From Gammaproteobacteria bacterium (lineage in GTDB: Bacteria > Pseudomonadota > Gammaproteobacteria > Enterobacterales > Alteromonadaceae), in assembly GCA_018826295.1 (NCBI GenBank), contig JAHJZX010000034.1:29397-93396 (forward strand): 64,000 nt of DNA. The letters are read 5' to 3'. Below are positions 16,189 through 25,056 of the stretch, piece after piece. The translations under genes were made by a program, and so were the position numbers. The notes under the pieces are model-generated. The model had not been told where the DNA came from. It did not search any database and saw nothing but the letters and a program-made list of their open reading frames with translations. The first letter of the stretch is position 1, and every line of letters begins with the position of its first letter.

Positions 16189-18237
16189 ATGTCTGCTTCT
16201 GAAAATATATTGCTGTCGTTCGCCGGTTTACCGCCATTTTCCCGCATTAGCCCACAGCAGGTTAAACCTGCAGTAGAGCACGCCATAGCACAGGCCCGTG
16301 CTGCTTTAGAACACGCTGTGGCAGCCGTTGACGTAAGCTGGGATAGTTTAATAGCGCAGCCGGAACAAGACGGCGAACGTTTGGCTAAACTGTGGTCGCC
16401 GGTGTCGCATATGAACTCTGTCGTCAATACGCCAGAGCTGCGTGAGGCTTATGAGAGCTGCTTGCCGCTATTGTCAGACTTCAGCACCTGGCAAGGGCAG
16501 CATGAAGGTTTATACCAAAAATATCAGCAACTGGCGCACAGTGCTGGCTACGCCGCTTTAACGCCGGCGCAGCAAAAGGTGATTCAAAATGCCTTGCGTG
16601 ATTTTAAGCTGTCGGGCATTGGTTTATCGGCAGAAAAAAAGCAGCGCTACGGCGAAATTCAAAGCCGGTTATCCGATTTAGGCTCGCAGTTTTCTAACAA
16701 TACGCTGGATGCAACCCAAGCCTGGTTTAAGCATATTACCGATGAAGCCGATTTAGCCGGTTTACCGGAAGATGCCAAGCTGGCGGCAGCCGAAGAGGCA
16801 AAAAACCGCGAGCTGGATGGCTGGGTATTTACGCTGGAATTCCCCAGCTACATAGCGTTAATGACCTACGCTGACAACCGGCAACTGCGAGAAGAGTTGT
16901 ACAGCGCTTATTGCACCCGGGCGTCAGAGCAGGGCCCGACGGCCGGCCAGTTTGATAACAGCGCCATTATTGAAGAAACGCTGGCGTTAAAACATGAGCT
17001 GGCGCAGCTACTGGATTTTAACAACGCCGCAGAGGAATCACTGGCAACCAAGATGGCAGAGTCACCATCGCAGGTTCTGGATTTCCTGCACGATTTAGCC
17101 CGCCGTGCCAAACCGCAAGCCGAGCAGGATTTAGCCGAACTACGTGCCTTTGCCCAGCGCGAATACCAGCTGACAGAGCTGGCCGCCTGGGATATTACCT
17201 ACTATGCCGAAAAGCTGAAACAGGCCAAGTATGCCATATCGGACGAGCAGCTACGGCCGTATTTCCCTGAGAATAAAGTGGTAAGCGGCTTATTTACCGT
17301 GCTGCAAAAGTTATTTGGTGTAACGGTTCAACAGCGCGATGGCGTAGATGTGTGGCACGCGGATGTTAAGTTTTACGATATCTTTGCGGCTGACGGTGAG
17401 CTGCGTGGTAGCTTCTATTTGGATTTATATGCGCGGGCGAAAAAACGCGGCGGTGCCTGGATGGATGACTGTCAGGGCCGGCGTGTGCTGCCCGACGGCA
17501 GTGTGCAAACGCCGGTGGCCTATTTAACCTGCAACTTTAATAAGCCGGTAGGTGGCAAACCGGCGCTATTTACCCATGATGAAGTGGTAACCTTATTCCA
17601 TGAATTTGGCCACGGTATTCACCATATGCTGACCAAAGTGGATGCAGCAGCCGTGGCCGGTATTAACGGCGTGGCCTGGGATGCGGTAGAGCTGCCGAGC
17701 CAGTTTCTGGAAAACTGGTGCTGGCAGGCTGAGGCGCTGGCAATTATTTCCGGCCACTATGAAACGGGCGAGCCGCTGCCACAAGACTTGCTGGATAAAA
17801 TGCTGGCAGCGAAAAACTTCCAGTCAGCGATGTTTCTAGTGCGCCAGTTGGAGTTCGCACTGTTTGATTTTCGCTTACATGCCGAGTATGAGCCGGCATT
17901 GGGCGGCCGGGTACAGCAAATGCTGGATGAAGTACGCAGCGAAGTATCGGTTGTTATCCCACCGCGTTTTAACCGCTTTCAACACAGTTTTGGCCATATT
18001 TTTGCCGGCGGTTATGCCGCCGGTTATTACAGTTACCTGTGGGCTGAAGTATTGTCAGCCGATGCGTTTGGCCGTTTTGAAGAAGAAGGTATTTTTAATG
18101 CCAGCACCGGGCGGGATTTTTTACGCTGGATCTTAGAACGTGGCGGCAGTGCCGAGCCGATGGAACTGTTTAAAGGTTTCCGTGGCCGCGAGCCATCAAA
18201 TGAAGCCTTGTTGCGGCATATGGGCATTGCCGGTTAA
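16189..18237 (+). CDS. prlC: Oligopeptidase A (M3 zinc metallopeptidase)
   Basis: 682 residues from the ATG at 16189 (MSASENILL), close to the 680 of E. coli PrlC; an earlier in-frame ATG at 16165 adds eight residues with no better ribosome site. The zinc motif HEFGH (LFHEFGHGIHHML) lies near residue 470 with the downstream Glu in ELPSQFLENW. PrlC degrades short peptides and cleaved signal peptides in the cytoplasm. In E. coli it is followed by rsmJ (yhiQ); here a lipoprotein gene and a DNA glycosylase-like gene lie between the two. Confidence 0.95.
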   Translation: MSASENILLSFAGLPPFSRISPQQVKPAVEHAIAQARAALEHAVAAVDVSWDSLIAQPEQDGERLAKLWSPVSHMNSVVNTPELREAYESCLPLLSDFSTWQGQHEGLYQKYQQLAHSAGYAALTPAQQKVIQNALRDFKLSGIGLSAEKKQRYGEIQSRLSDLGSQFSNNTLDATQAWFKHITDEADLAGLPEDAKLAAAEEAKNRELDGWVFTLEFPSYIALMTYADNRQLREELYSAYCTRASEQGPTAGQFDNSAIIEETLALKHELAQLLDFNNAAEESLATKMAESPSQVLDFLHDLARRAKPQAEQDLAELRAFAQREYQLTELAAWDITYYAEKLKQAKYAISDEQLRPYFPENKVVSGLFTVLQKLFGVTVQQRDGVDVWHADVKFYDIFAADGELRGSFYLDLYARAKKRGGAWMDDCQGRRVLPDGSVQTPVAYLTCNFNKPVGGKPALFTHDEVVTLFHEFGHGIHHMLTKVDAAAVAGINGVAWDAVELPSQFLENWCWQAEALAIISGHYETGEPLPQDLLDKMLAAKNFQSAMFLVRQLEFALFDFRLHAEYEPALGGRVQQMLDEVRSEVSVVIPPRFNRFQHSFGHIFAGGYAAGYYSYLWAEVLSADAFGRFEEEGIFNASTGRDFLRWILERGGSAEPMELFKGFRGREPSNEALLRHMGIAG

Positions 18238-18297
18238 CAATTCATTGCCAATTCAGCGCCGCTCTGCCAAGCTGAAACGCAAATAACAGGAGGTGCT

Positions 18298-18795
18298 ATG
18301 CGTATAAACAGATTATTGCCGTTACTGGCAGTGCTGGTGTTATCGGCTTGTCAGCAGGGGCAGGCAAGCAGTACGGCTGACACTGAGCGTCTGCTGCCTA
18401 AACCGGTGGTCGAGCCGATAGATCCGGTAAAAGATCCGTTAACGGCGATGAAAGCGAGGAAACAGCAAATGGCCGAAGTAGCAGATTTAACCAGCTTGCG
18501 GGCGGAAATTATGGCACTGATTGGTGAAGCCCGCGCCGATAACGTGCAGCAATGCCGCGTCGCCGGTTTTGGCAGTAAGCCGTGTGGCGGGCCGGCCAGC
18601 TATATTGCCTATTCGTTGAAAGATAAAAATGAGACGGTACTGCTAGCGTTGATTGAAAAATACAATAGCGCCGCCAAAGCAGAAAATGAACGGCTGGGGC
18701 TGATGTCAGACTGCGCCATAGTGCCCAAACCCATAGTGGTGCTGGAAAACGGCGTCTGTACATTAAAAACCGGCACAGATACAGCAAGCTATTGA
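18298..18795 (+). CDS. Predicted lipoprotein of unknown function
   Basis: 165 residues with a lipoprotein signal MRINRLLPLLAVLVLSAC (lipobox LSAC, Cys18) and strong AGGAGGT seven bases before the ATG. The mature part carries a helical segment (about 55-85, MKARKQQMAEVADLTSLRAEIMALIG) and four further cysteines (about 82-156, in QQCRVAGFG, KPCGG, SDCAI and GVCTL) that could form two disulfides in the periplasm. I recognise no family. A terminator follows at 18818-18846. Confidence 0.7.
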   Translation: MRINRLLPLLAVLVLSACQQGQASSTADTERLLPKPVVEPIDPVKDPLTAMKARKQQMAEVADLTSLRAEIMALIGEARADNVQQCRVAGFGSKPCGGPASYIAYSLKDKNETVLLALIEKYNSAAKAENERLGLMSDCAIVPKPIVVLENGVCTLKTGTDTASY

Positions 18796-18817
18796 GTTTG
18801 CTACTGGTCTGAATGCT

Positions 18818-18846
18818 AAGGCAACAGTAGACTGTTGCCTTATTTT
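18818..18846 (+). terminator. Rho-independent terminator after the lipoprotein gene
   Basis: AAGGCAACAGT and ACTGTTGCCTT form an almost uninterrupted stem followed by ATTTTT. It lies immediately before the start of the glycosylase-like gene at 18848, so that gene either reads through or has a promoter inside this short stretch. Confidence 0.75.
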
Positions 18847-18847
18847 T

Positions 18848-19567
18848 ATGTCAAAGGTAAGTGGTGTGACAACAGCAGAATCTTTTCAGCGTATTTATCA
18901 ACGCGCCTGCGATCGTAAAGGCGGTGAAGCAGCATTGGCAGCCTTATTGGGGCACAGTGCCAGTGCGGCCGAAATCAGTGTCATACCGGATAACCTGTTG
19001 CTGGGCGAGCTGACGAAAAAAGTGTTTCAGTCGGGTTTTGTCTGGCGGGTGGTGCGGCAAAAATGGCCGGGTTTTTGTGAAGTGTTTTTCGACTTTGACA
19101 TCGAAAAAATACTGCTGATGAGCGATGAGATGCTTGAAGCCAAAGCCCGTGACGAGCGTATTATCCGCAATGCGGCCAAGGTATTTACCATCCGTGATAA
19201 TGCCTTGATGATTGACGACATTGCCGCGAAACACGGCAGCTTTGCCCGTTTTATCGCTGACTGGCCAACAACAGATATTATCGGTTTATGGGCTTATTTA
19301 AAGCAGCATGGTGCCCGCCTTGGTGGCAACACCGGCCCATATGCGCTGCGCGCCATTGGCAAAGACACCTTTATTCTGAGTACCGATGTCGAGGCTTACC
19401 TGCGTGCCAGCAACGTCTTTGACGGCGGTATCAACAGTAAACGCAGTCTGGCGCAAATTCAGCAACAATTTAATCTGTGGCAACAACAATCTGGCCGCAG
19501 CTTACAACATATCAGCCAGATCATTGCCCTGAGTGTGGGGGAGAATTACCTGGGGATGCAGCATTAA
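18848..19567 (+). CDS. DNA-3-methyladenine glycosylase I-like protein
   Basis: 239 residues. The core from about residue 60 to 190 has the adenine-glycosylase (Tag) pattern: VFQSGFVWRVVRQKWPGFCEVFFDFD, then RDERIIRNAAKV and a LGGNTGPYALRAIGKDTF region. Tag removes 3-methyladenine from alkylated DNA. The N-terminal Cys-x-Trp and the C-terminal His/Cys residues that bind the structural zinc in E. coli Tag are not seen, so this is a divergent, zinc-free member and its specificity is uncertain. The stop codon overlaps the rsmJ start (TAATG), implying translational coupling. The start MSKVSG at 18848 has no strong ribosome site; GTG at 18866 is an alternative. Confidence 0.75.
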   Translation: MSKVSGVTTAESFQRIYQRACDRKGGEAALAALLGHSASAAEISVIPDNLLLGELTKKVFQSGFVWRVVRQKWPGFCEVFFDFDIEKILLMSDEMLEAKARDERIIRNAAKVFTIRDNALMIDDIAAKHGSFARFIADWPTTDIIGLWAYLKQHGARLGGNTGPYALRAIGKDTFILSTDVEAYLRASNVFDGGINSKRSLAQIQQQFNLWQQQSGRSLQHISQIIALSVGENYLGMQH

Positions 19568-20316
19568 TGGCGTTGGCTCTATTAGCGTCTGCGGTAGCAG
19601 ATAAGCTTTATGTTGCCAGTTTGTGCCAGCAATTTGGCCTGGCACTTACCGACAAGGCTTCCGGCTGGCATTTAGCCTGGCAGGACGACGCCCTGGTACT
19701 TAGAAATACACACTTACCAAAACAAGGCGATATTCTGGTTGATTTTGCCAGTGGTGCCGCCAGTTACCGCCGGCTGCATGGTGGCGGTAAAAACGAAGCT
19801 ATTGCCAAAGCCTGCGGCCTGAATAAAAAGCGCGATCTCAGTATTCTGGATGCCACTGCCGGTTTAGGCCGTGACGCTTTTGTCCTGGCCAGCCTGGGGG
19901 CCCAGGTGGTGATGGTAGAGCGTAATCCACTGGTTGCGGCACTATTGTTTGACGGCCTGCGCCGGGCCGCGGCCAGTACTGAACTTAACTGGCTTAACCA
20001 GCGTATGCAATTGCTGCACAGCAGCGCGCTTGCGGCGCTGCAGCACCAGCCTGCAGTGGATGTGGTGTATTTAGATCCGATGTTTCCGGCCAGGGAAAAA
20101 ACTGCCTTGGTTAAAAAAGAAATGCGGGCCTTTCATGACGTGGTGGGCACTGATGCCGATGCCGATGTTTTGCTGGCACCGGCTATGCAGTTAGCCAGCA
20201 AAAGAGTGGTGGTAAAACGGCCTGGCTATGCCGGGTTTTTGGCAGCAAAACCACCTACAATGTCGGTAACGGGTAAGAATAACCGCTTTGATGTGTATAT
20301 TAATGCAGCAATTTAA
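19567..20316 (+). CDS. rsmJ: 16S rRNA (guanine1516-N2)-methyltransferase
   Basis: 249 residues from the ATG at 19567, matching E. coli RsmJ (250). The SAM motif region VDATAGLGRDAFVLAS-like (here ILDATAGLGRDAFVLASLG) near residue 97, VERNPLVAALL, VYLDPMFP near 168 and KRVVVKRPGYAG near 215 are diagnostic of RsmJ (formerly YhiQ). It methylates G1516 of 16S rRNA in the small subunit. It starts inside the stop codon of the upstream glycosylase-like gene. Confidence 0.93.
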   Translation: MALALLASAVADKLYVASLCQQFGLALTDKASGWHLAWQDDALVLRNTHLPKQGDILVDFASGAASYRRLHGGGKNEAIAKACGLNKKRDLSILDATAGLGRDAFVLASLGAQVVMVERNPLVAALLFDGLRRAAASTELNWLNQRMQLLHSSALAALQHQPAVDVVYLDPMFPAREKTALVKKEMRAFHDVVGTDADADVLLAPAMQLASKRVVVKRPGYAGFLAAKPPTMSVTGKNNRFDVYINAAI

Positions 20317-20356
20317 TGCTATTTTTGCTAACGAATAATTTAACAGGGGAAATACC

Positions 20357-20830
20357 ATGATTAAAGTCGGCGACAAGTTGCCTGAGGTGAGTTTTTCGCA
20401 ACTGACCAAAGAAGGCGTAATGAATCCACTTACCAGCCAAATCTTTGCCAATAAAAAAGTAGTGCTGTTTGCTGTACCAGGCGCTTTTACGCCAACCTGC
20501 TCGGCCGCGCATTTACCCGGCTACATTACATTGGCAGACCAAATTAAAGCCAAAGGCGTGGACAGTATTGTCTGTACTGCAGTGAATGATGCTTTTGTTA
20601 TGAGTGCCTGGGCAAAAAGCCAAAATGCCGAAGAAATTGTATTTTTAGCTGACGGCGGCGCGGCTTTTCATAAAGCCATTGGCCTGACTATGGAAACCGG
20701 TGATTTTGGCGGCCTGCGCTCTCAGCGCTACGCGATGATTGTTGAGAACGGTGTGGTTACACTGCTAAACGTTGAAGCACCAAAAACCTTTGAAGTCAGC
20801 AAAGCCGAAGTGATTTTAGCGGCGTTGTAA
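20357..20830 (+). CDS. Prx5-type peroxiredoxin
   Basis: 157 residues with the peroxidatic cysteine in FAVPGAFTPTCSAAHLPGY (Cys about 49) and the typical Prx5 continuation VNDAFVMSAWAK. These atypical or 1-Cys peroxiredoxins reduce H2O2 and organic peroxides, using glutathione/glutaredoxin in many bacteria. No glutaredoxin domain is fused here. AGGGGA precedes the ATG and a strong terminator follows. Nearby gorA suits a glutathione-dependent role, though the genes are not in one operon. Confidence 0.9.
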   Translation: MIKVGDKLPEVSFSQLTKEGVMNPLTSQIFANKKVVLFAVPGAFTPTCSAAHLPGYITLADQIKAKGVDSIVCTAVNDAFVMSAWAKSQNAEEIVFLADGGAAFHKAIGLTMETGDFGGLRSQRYAMIVENGVVTLLNVEAPKTFEVSKAEVILAAL

Positions 20831-20836
20831 GCCAGA

Positions 20837-20875
20837 CAGTACCTAAACCTTGTTTAGCGGGTTTAGGTACTTTGT
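20837..20875 (+). terminator. Rho-independent terminator after the peroxiredoxin gene
   Basis: GTACCTAAAC (20839-20848) and GTTTAGGTAC (20861-20870) pair perfectly and are followed by TTTGTTGTT. It can also serve the convergent glycosyltransferase gene. Confidence 0.75.
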
Positions 20876-20890
20876 TGTTATCTGACAGTA

Positions 20891-21790
20891 TTACTCACGT
20901 ATCGCCACAATTTTCCAGCCATCGGCGCGGTATTTATCGACAATAGCACTGCGGGTGCCACGATGATCCTGCGTTTGGTAGGTTGCCACTTTTAACCGGC
21001 CCACGGCCTTGCCAAAATCGGGCCGGCAGCACCAAAGTGATTGATCATCTGATGGATGCGGTGGTACCAGCGTTTTAATGCCGCCATGTTTTAATGCCAT
21101 ATAAGACAGGTGGATATCTTCGCCATTGTCCCAATATTCCGGTTCTTCAATCCACATATAGCGCACATAACTTTTACGCATAAACCAGGCATGGCCGACT
21201 AAATCGACTTCAGTCACGTCGTTGTTTTGCGCACCGTTCCAGCCAGCCTTATTTTTGCTGGCATAACCGCCTGCTGCCGGCAGTAACACACCAGAGCCGC
21301 CCAGAATGCCATCATGGCCTGCTTCAATGGTATTTAAACAGTTTTCAAACCAGCGCGGCTGCGGCAGGATGTCATCATCGAAAAAGGCGACAAACTCCGT
21401 GCGAACCAGACTGGCCAGCGCAAAACGGCCCCAGAACAAAAAGTTAGTGTTACACACCACTACCCGATCGGCTAATGCTGACACATCCAGTAAATCGTCT
21501 TCACTGCGGTTTGACCATACCCAGATTTCGTCCGGTGGTACGCTTTGGTTGCGCAGTGCCGCTATTTGCTCTGCCAGATATTCGGCGCGCCGGTAGGCCG
21601 TCAAAATTACCGTAATGCCGGTTTTTTTCGCGGCCGGCATAGGCGTGGCATCACGGTTAAACACTATGTTATCGGCAGGAGCAGCCAGTTTACGTTTTAC
21701 CGCACCAGCTAGTTTAACCCGCCAGAAGCCTAATACCCTGGTGTTCCACCACCAGCGAATACTTTGCGCAATTGTTTTTTTAGCTGCCAT
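20891..21790 (-). CDS. Glycosyltransferase, GT-A fold (family 2-like)
   Basis: 299 residues. From about residue 55 it shows a GT2-like fold: ITVILTAYRRAEYLAEQIAALRNQ, a nucleotide-sugar region, and the metal-binding acidic cluster FFDDDILPQPRW near residue 145. A later HAWFMRKSYVRYMWIEEPEYWDNGEDIHLSY segment resembles acceptor-binding regions of such enzymes. It lies 11 bases after the glycosyltransferase gene upstream on the same strand, and both are divergent from the Kdo transferase/kinase gene, which points to lipopolysaccharide core or other surface glycan synthesis. Donor and acceptor are unknown. Confidence 0.8.
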   Translation of the reverse strand: MAAKKTIAQSIRWWWNTRVLGFWRVKLAGAVKRKLAAPADNIVFNRDATPMPAAKKTGITVILTAYRRAEYLAEQIAALRNQSVPPDEIWVWSNRSEDDLLDVSALADRVVVCNTNFLFWGRFALASLVRTEFVAFFDDDILPQPRWFENCLNTIEAGHDGILGGSGVLLPAAGGYASKNKAGWNGAQNNDVTEVDLVGHAWFMRKSYVRYMWIEEPEYWDNGEDIHLSYMALKHGGIKTLVPPHPSDDQSLWCCRPDFGKAVGRLKVATYQTQDHRGTRSAIVDKYRADGWKIVAIRE

Positions 21791-21801
21791 AACGCTCTCT
21801 G

Positions 21802-22713
21802 TTATTTATTAATCAGTGCCGACTTAACCCGGCGGATAGCTTTGCGGATCAGCGAAATTTTGCTGTCTTCTTTGTAACGGCCTTTTTCTGCGTGGCGAAT
21901 AAGCAGCAGGTTAGGCAGGGCTATTGGCGTGCCCTGGGTACCTAATAACCAGCGCACCGCGCGGTCTTCGTAGGTTTTAGTCCAGTGTTGCTTCGGTTTT
22001 TGATACACGGCTAAATCGTCACAATAACCGCAGGCGCGGGCCACGTCACCGTGAATAATCTGAATAGCGCCGGTGGCTCGGTCAAACTTACGCGGTTTAA
22101 ATTTGCTTTTATCTACTTCCAGCAGCGCCGTTTTGTCTTTGCCGGCAGAAATCATCGGGTCGGCTTCGGTCAGCAATGCCGTTACCAGCAAGGTATCCGG
22201 AAACAGTAAAATATCCTGCCGGCCTTTAAGTAATTGTTCCAGCGTGTCTAAGCAGCCCTCGTGAAACACCATGTCGCAGTCGGCAAACCAAATCCAATCG
22301 GCTTGGGTATGCTTAGAAGCATGATTGCGGCCAATGGCGCGGCGCAGCAATAAAGGCGTGGGTAATTGCTGAAAATTCCACTCGACATTAGGCACTGTTA
22401 TGGTTTGAAAATGCTGCAGCAGTTTGGCGGTTTCTACATCTTCGGCAGAGTAAAATACGGTAAAGCGCAGCTGCATATTGCTGGGCGGGTATTTTACCAG
22501 CGAGCTTAACTGATAAACAAAAAAGCGCGCGTAGTTCCAGCAGTGGCTGACAATCTCCAGTTTGATATTGTCATGTACTACCGCCAGCTTGGTCTTGTCG
22601 GGCTGGTTTTTAATAAAAGCGGTGGCCGGAAAATAGCCTGAAGCGGCAAAGCGCAGCAAAAATTCTTTTACACCATCCAGCATGGCAGGTTGCCGGTATT
22701 CAGGAAGTGCCAT
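21802..22713 (-). CDS. Glycosyltransferase, GT-A fold
   Basis: 303 residues from the ATG at 22713, which is preceded by GGAG at a good distance; a longer frame begins at TTG. The central WIWFADCDMVFHEGCLDTLEQLL (about residues 155-177) carries a DxD-like metal site (Asp-Cys-Asp), and IQIIHGDVARACGYCDDL and KTYEDRAVRWLLG resemble the C-terminal part of GT-A enzymes. It is the first of a two-gene unit with the downstream glycosyltransferase. Context beside waaA suggests lipopolysaccharide assembly, but no specific linkage can be assigned. Confidence 0.7.
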   Translation of the reverse strand: MALPEYRQPAMLDGVKEFLLRFAASGYFPATAFIKNQPDKTKLAVVHDNIKLEIVSHCWNYARFFVYQLSSLVKYPPSNMQLRFTVFYSAEDVETAKLLQHFQTITVPNVEWNFQQLPTPLLLRRAIGRNHASKHTQADWIWFADCDMVFHEGCLDTLEQLLKGRQDILLFPDTLLVTALLTEADPMISAGKDKTALLEVDKSKFKPRKFDRATGAIQIIHGDVARACGYCDDLAVYQKPKQHWTKTYEDRAVRWLLGTQGTPIALPNLLLIRHAEKGRYKEDSKISLIRKAIRRVKSALINK

Positions 22714-22914
22714 AATAGCTCCGTACAAAGGTCGGCTGGCCTTGTGCCGCCACAGGGGTTTCAGGCCATAATAAGGCCGCTAGATTAGCATTTTATCTGC
22801 AGCTGAAACAGAATCTTTTGGTATCAGCGGGCCAAATTTGGCATTATGGCGCACCTTTGCCGCCAGTGTTTTTAGCACCAGCGCGGCGGACCAGAGTTAG
22901 CTAAGAAGGGATAG

Positions 22915-24936
22915 ATGTCACTGTTAAGTCGTTTTTGCTACAGCTTGCTGCTATGTCTGCTATCGCCGCTGCTGCTGGGTTATTTGTTGTGGCGCTCACG
23001 CAAGGACAGCGCTTACCGGTTGCGTCTGGCCGAGCGCTTTGCATTTAAACTGCCCGCTCAGCATGCCCGGGGCGGCATAGTGCTGCACACCGTATCGGTG
23101 GGGGAGTTTAATGCCGCCCGGCCGTTAATTAAGCAATTACTTAAACAATACCCGCAGTTACCACTTACTATCAGCTGCACTACGCCAACCGCCTCAGCAG
23201 CCATCCTGAAGTTACAGGCAGAGCAGCAACTTGGCCACAACATCATACATTGTTATCTGCCATTCGATTTTCCCTGGCTAATGCGGCGCTGGTTAGCATT
23301 TTTGCAGCCGCAATTGCTGATCATTTTAGAAACCGAGCTGTGGCCAAATTTACTGGCCAACTGTAAGGCCTTGGCTATTCCAACCTTAGTGGTGAATGCC
23401 CGCCTGTCGGCACGTTCTGCCAGGGGCTACCGGCGTTTGTCGTGTCTGGTACAGCCGATGCTGCACAATATCAGCCAGATCTTAACGCAAGACAGCGCCA
23501 GCGCCCGCCGTTTTGCCACTTTGGCCGCGCCTAAGGTGCAACTGGCCGGCAATTTGAAATATGAACTGGACGTGCCGGCGCAGAGTGTGGCCCTTGCTGC
23601 AGACATTAAACCGGCCCTACAAGGCCGTATTGTCTGGGTCGCCGCCAGTACTCATGCCGGTGAAGATGAGATGTTATTGCAGGCCTACCGGCAGCTGCAC
23701 CTGCAGTACCCGCAACTGTTGCTGGTATTGGTGCCGCGCCATCCGGAACGCTTCGATGCGGTAGCGGCCTTGTTGCAACAACAGCAGCTAAGCTATGTGC
23801 GGCGCAGTAAGTCTCAGCTGCCCGCTAGCACCACGGCCGTCTGGCTGGCAGATTCAATGGGCGAATTACTCAGTTGGTATCAGCTGGCAGATTTTGTCTT
23901 TATCGGCGGTAGTCTGATTGAGCGTGGCGGTCATAACCCGCTGGAGGCGATGGTATTTGCTAAGGCGGTGATATCTGGCCCCTATGTGTTTAATTTTCAA
24001 CAGGTATTCAATTTACTACAGCGTCAGCAGGCCTATTTGGCCGTTAGCAGCAGTGACGATATAGCCAGCGCAGTGCAACAGTTGATCGACCAGCCAGAAC
24101 TGGCACAACAGCTTGGTAGCAAGGGCCTGGCGTTGTATCAGCAGCAACAGGGGGCGCTGGCACGAACTATGGATGAAGTAAGGCAGTTGCTGCCGCTGGC
24201 CGGTACAGCCAGATTACAACAAGGCAGTGCAGTGGCCTGGTTTGATGCCGCCTTTTTTCCCAACGCTGGTCTGCATTATTTCCAGCCACAATACTGGCAG
24301 CAGCAGGGCTTAGTATCTGGCCAGTCAACCGGGCGTAACACCGTTTGGTTTGTCCGGCAAGATGACAAGCAAGCCGTGCTGCGGCATTACTACCGCGGCG
24401 GTCTGATTGGCAAAATAAATAAAGACTGTTTTTGGCCGGTGCCGCTACGGCAAAGCCGGGCCATGGCTGAATATGCTCTGCTGTGGCAGATGCAAAGCTG
24501 GGGGTTGCCGGTGCCGCGACCTTGTGCCGCTTTATATCAACCCCGCCGATGGCTGGGTATTACCTGGGCCTACCGGGCGGATATTCTGATTGAACGCATA
24601 GAGGGCGCGACTGATTTAGCTCAGGTGCTGCAACAGCAAAGTCTCAGCGCTGCGCAGTGGCAACAGCTGGGCAGCATGATAGCGCGCTTTCATCAGCATA
24701 GCGTGTATCACTCCGATCTAAACTGCCACAATATTTTACTGGATAAGCAGGGTAAGTTCTGGCTGATTGATTTTGATAAATGTGCACTCAGAGCCGGCAA
24801 CGACTGGCAGCAGGCAACGTTGGCCCGTTTGCAAAGGTCGCTGCAGAAAGAGCAGGGCCTGCATAGCAGTTTTAGCTGGCAGCCACAGCTATGGCCGGCA
24901 CTGCTGCATGGCTATCAGCAGCAACTTACCGGCTAA
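22915..24936 (+). CDS. waaA: Kdo transferase fused to Kdo kinase (WaaA-KdkA)
   Basis: A single uninterrupted frame of 673 residues. Residues 1-430 form WaaA: N-terminal membrane helix, LHTVSVGEFNAARPL with the catalytic Glu near residue 63, ETELWPNLL near 142 and the Kdo-binding GGSLIERGGHNPLEA near 330. From about residue 438 (base 24226) the sequence becomes a KdkA-type kinase with VYHSDLNCHN (His599, Asp601) and LIDFDKC (Asp619), as in Haemophilus KdkA. WaaA adds Kdo to lipid IVA at the inner membrane; KdkA phosphorylates Kdo at O-4. The fusion suggests that one Kdo is added and phosphorylated in a coupled step, as in Haemophilus where the two are separate proteins. The gene is divergent from two glycosyltransferases. 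Confidence 0.88.
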   Translation: MSLLSRFCYSLLLCLLSPLLLGYLLWRSRKDSAYRLRLAERFAFKLPAQHARGGIVLHTVSVGEFNAARPLIKQLLKQYPQLPLTISCTTPTASAAILKLQAEQQLGHNIIHCYLPFDFPWLMRRWLAFLQPQLLIILETELWPNLLANCKALAIPTLVVNARLSARSARGYRRLSCLVQPMLHNISQILTQDSASARRFATLAAPKVQLAGNLKYELDVPAQSVALAADIKPALQGRIVWVAASTHAGEDEMLLQAYRQLHLQYPQLLLVLVPRHPERFDAVAALLQQQQLSYVRRSKSQLPASTTAVWLADSMGELLSWYQLADFVFIGGSLIERGGHNPLEAMVFAKAVISGPYVFNFQQVFNLLQRQQAYLAVSSSDDIASAVQQLIDQPELAQQLGSKGLALYQQQQGALARTMDEVRQLLPLAGTARLQQGSAVAWFDAAFFPNAGLHYFQPQYWQQQGLVSGQSTGRNTVWFVRQDDKQAVLRHYYRGGLIGKINKDCFWPVPLRQSRAMAEYALLWQMQSWGLPVPRPCAALYQPRRWLGITWAYRADILIERIEGATDLAQVLQQQSLSAAQWQQLGSMIARFHQHSVYHSDLNCHNILLDKQGKFWLIDFDKCALRAGNDWQQATLARLQRSLQKEQGLHSSFSWQPQLWPALLHGYQQQLTG

Positions 24937-25056
24937 AATCGGCACTTTATCGCGCTTTTTTTGTATTTAAGCTGTCACAAAGCTGTTTTTATCCTGTCAC
25001 TGCTCTTGGTGTAGCTGCCGTTCTTTGATATAACATCAGACGGTGGAGGGGCATCT

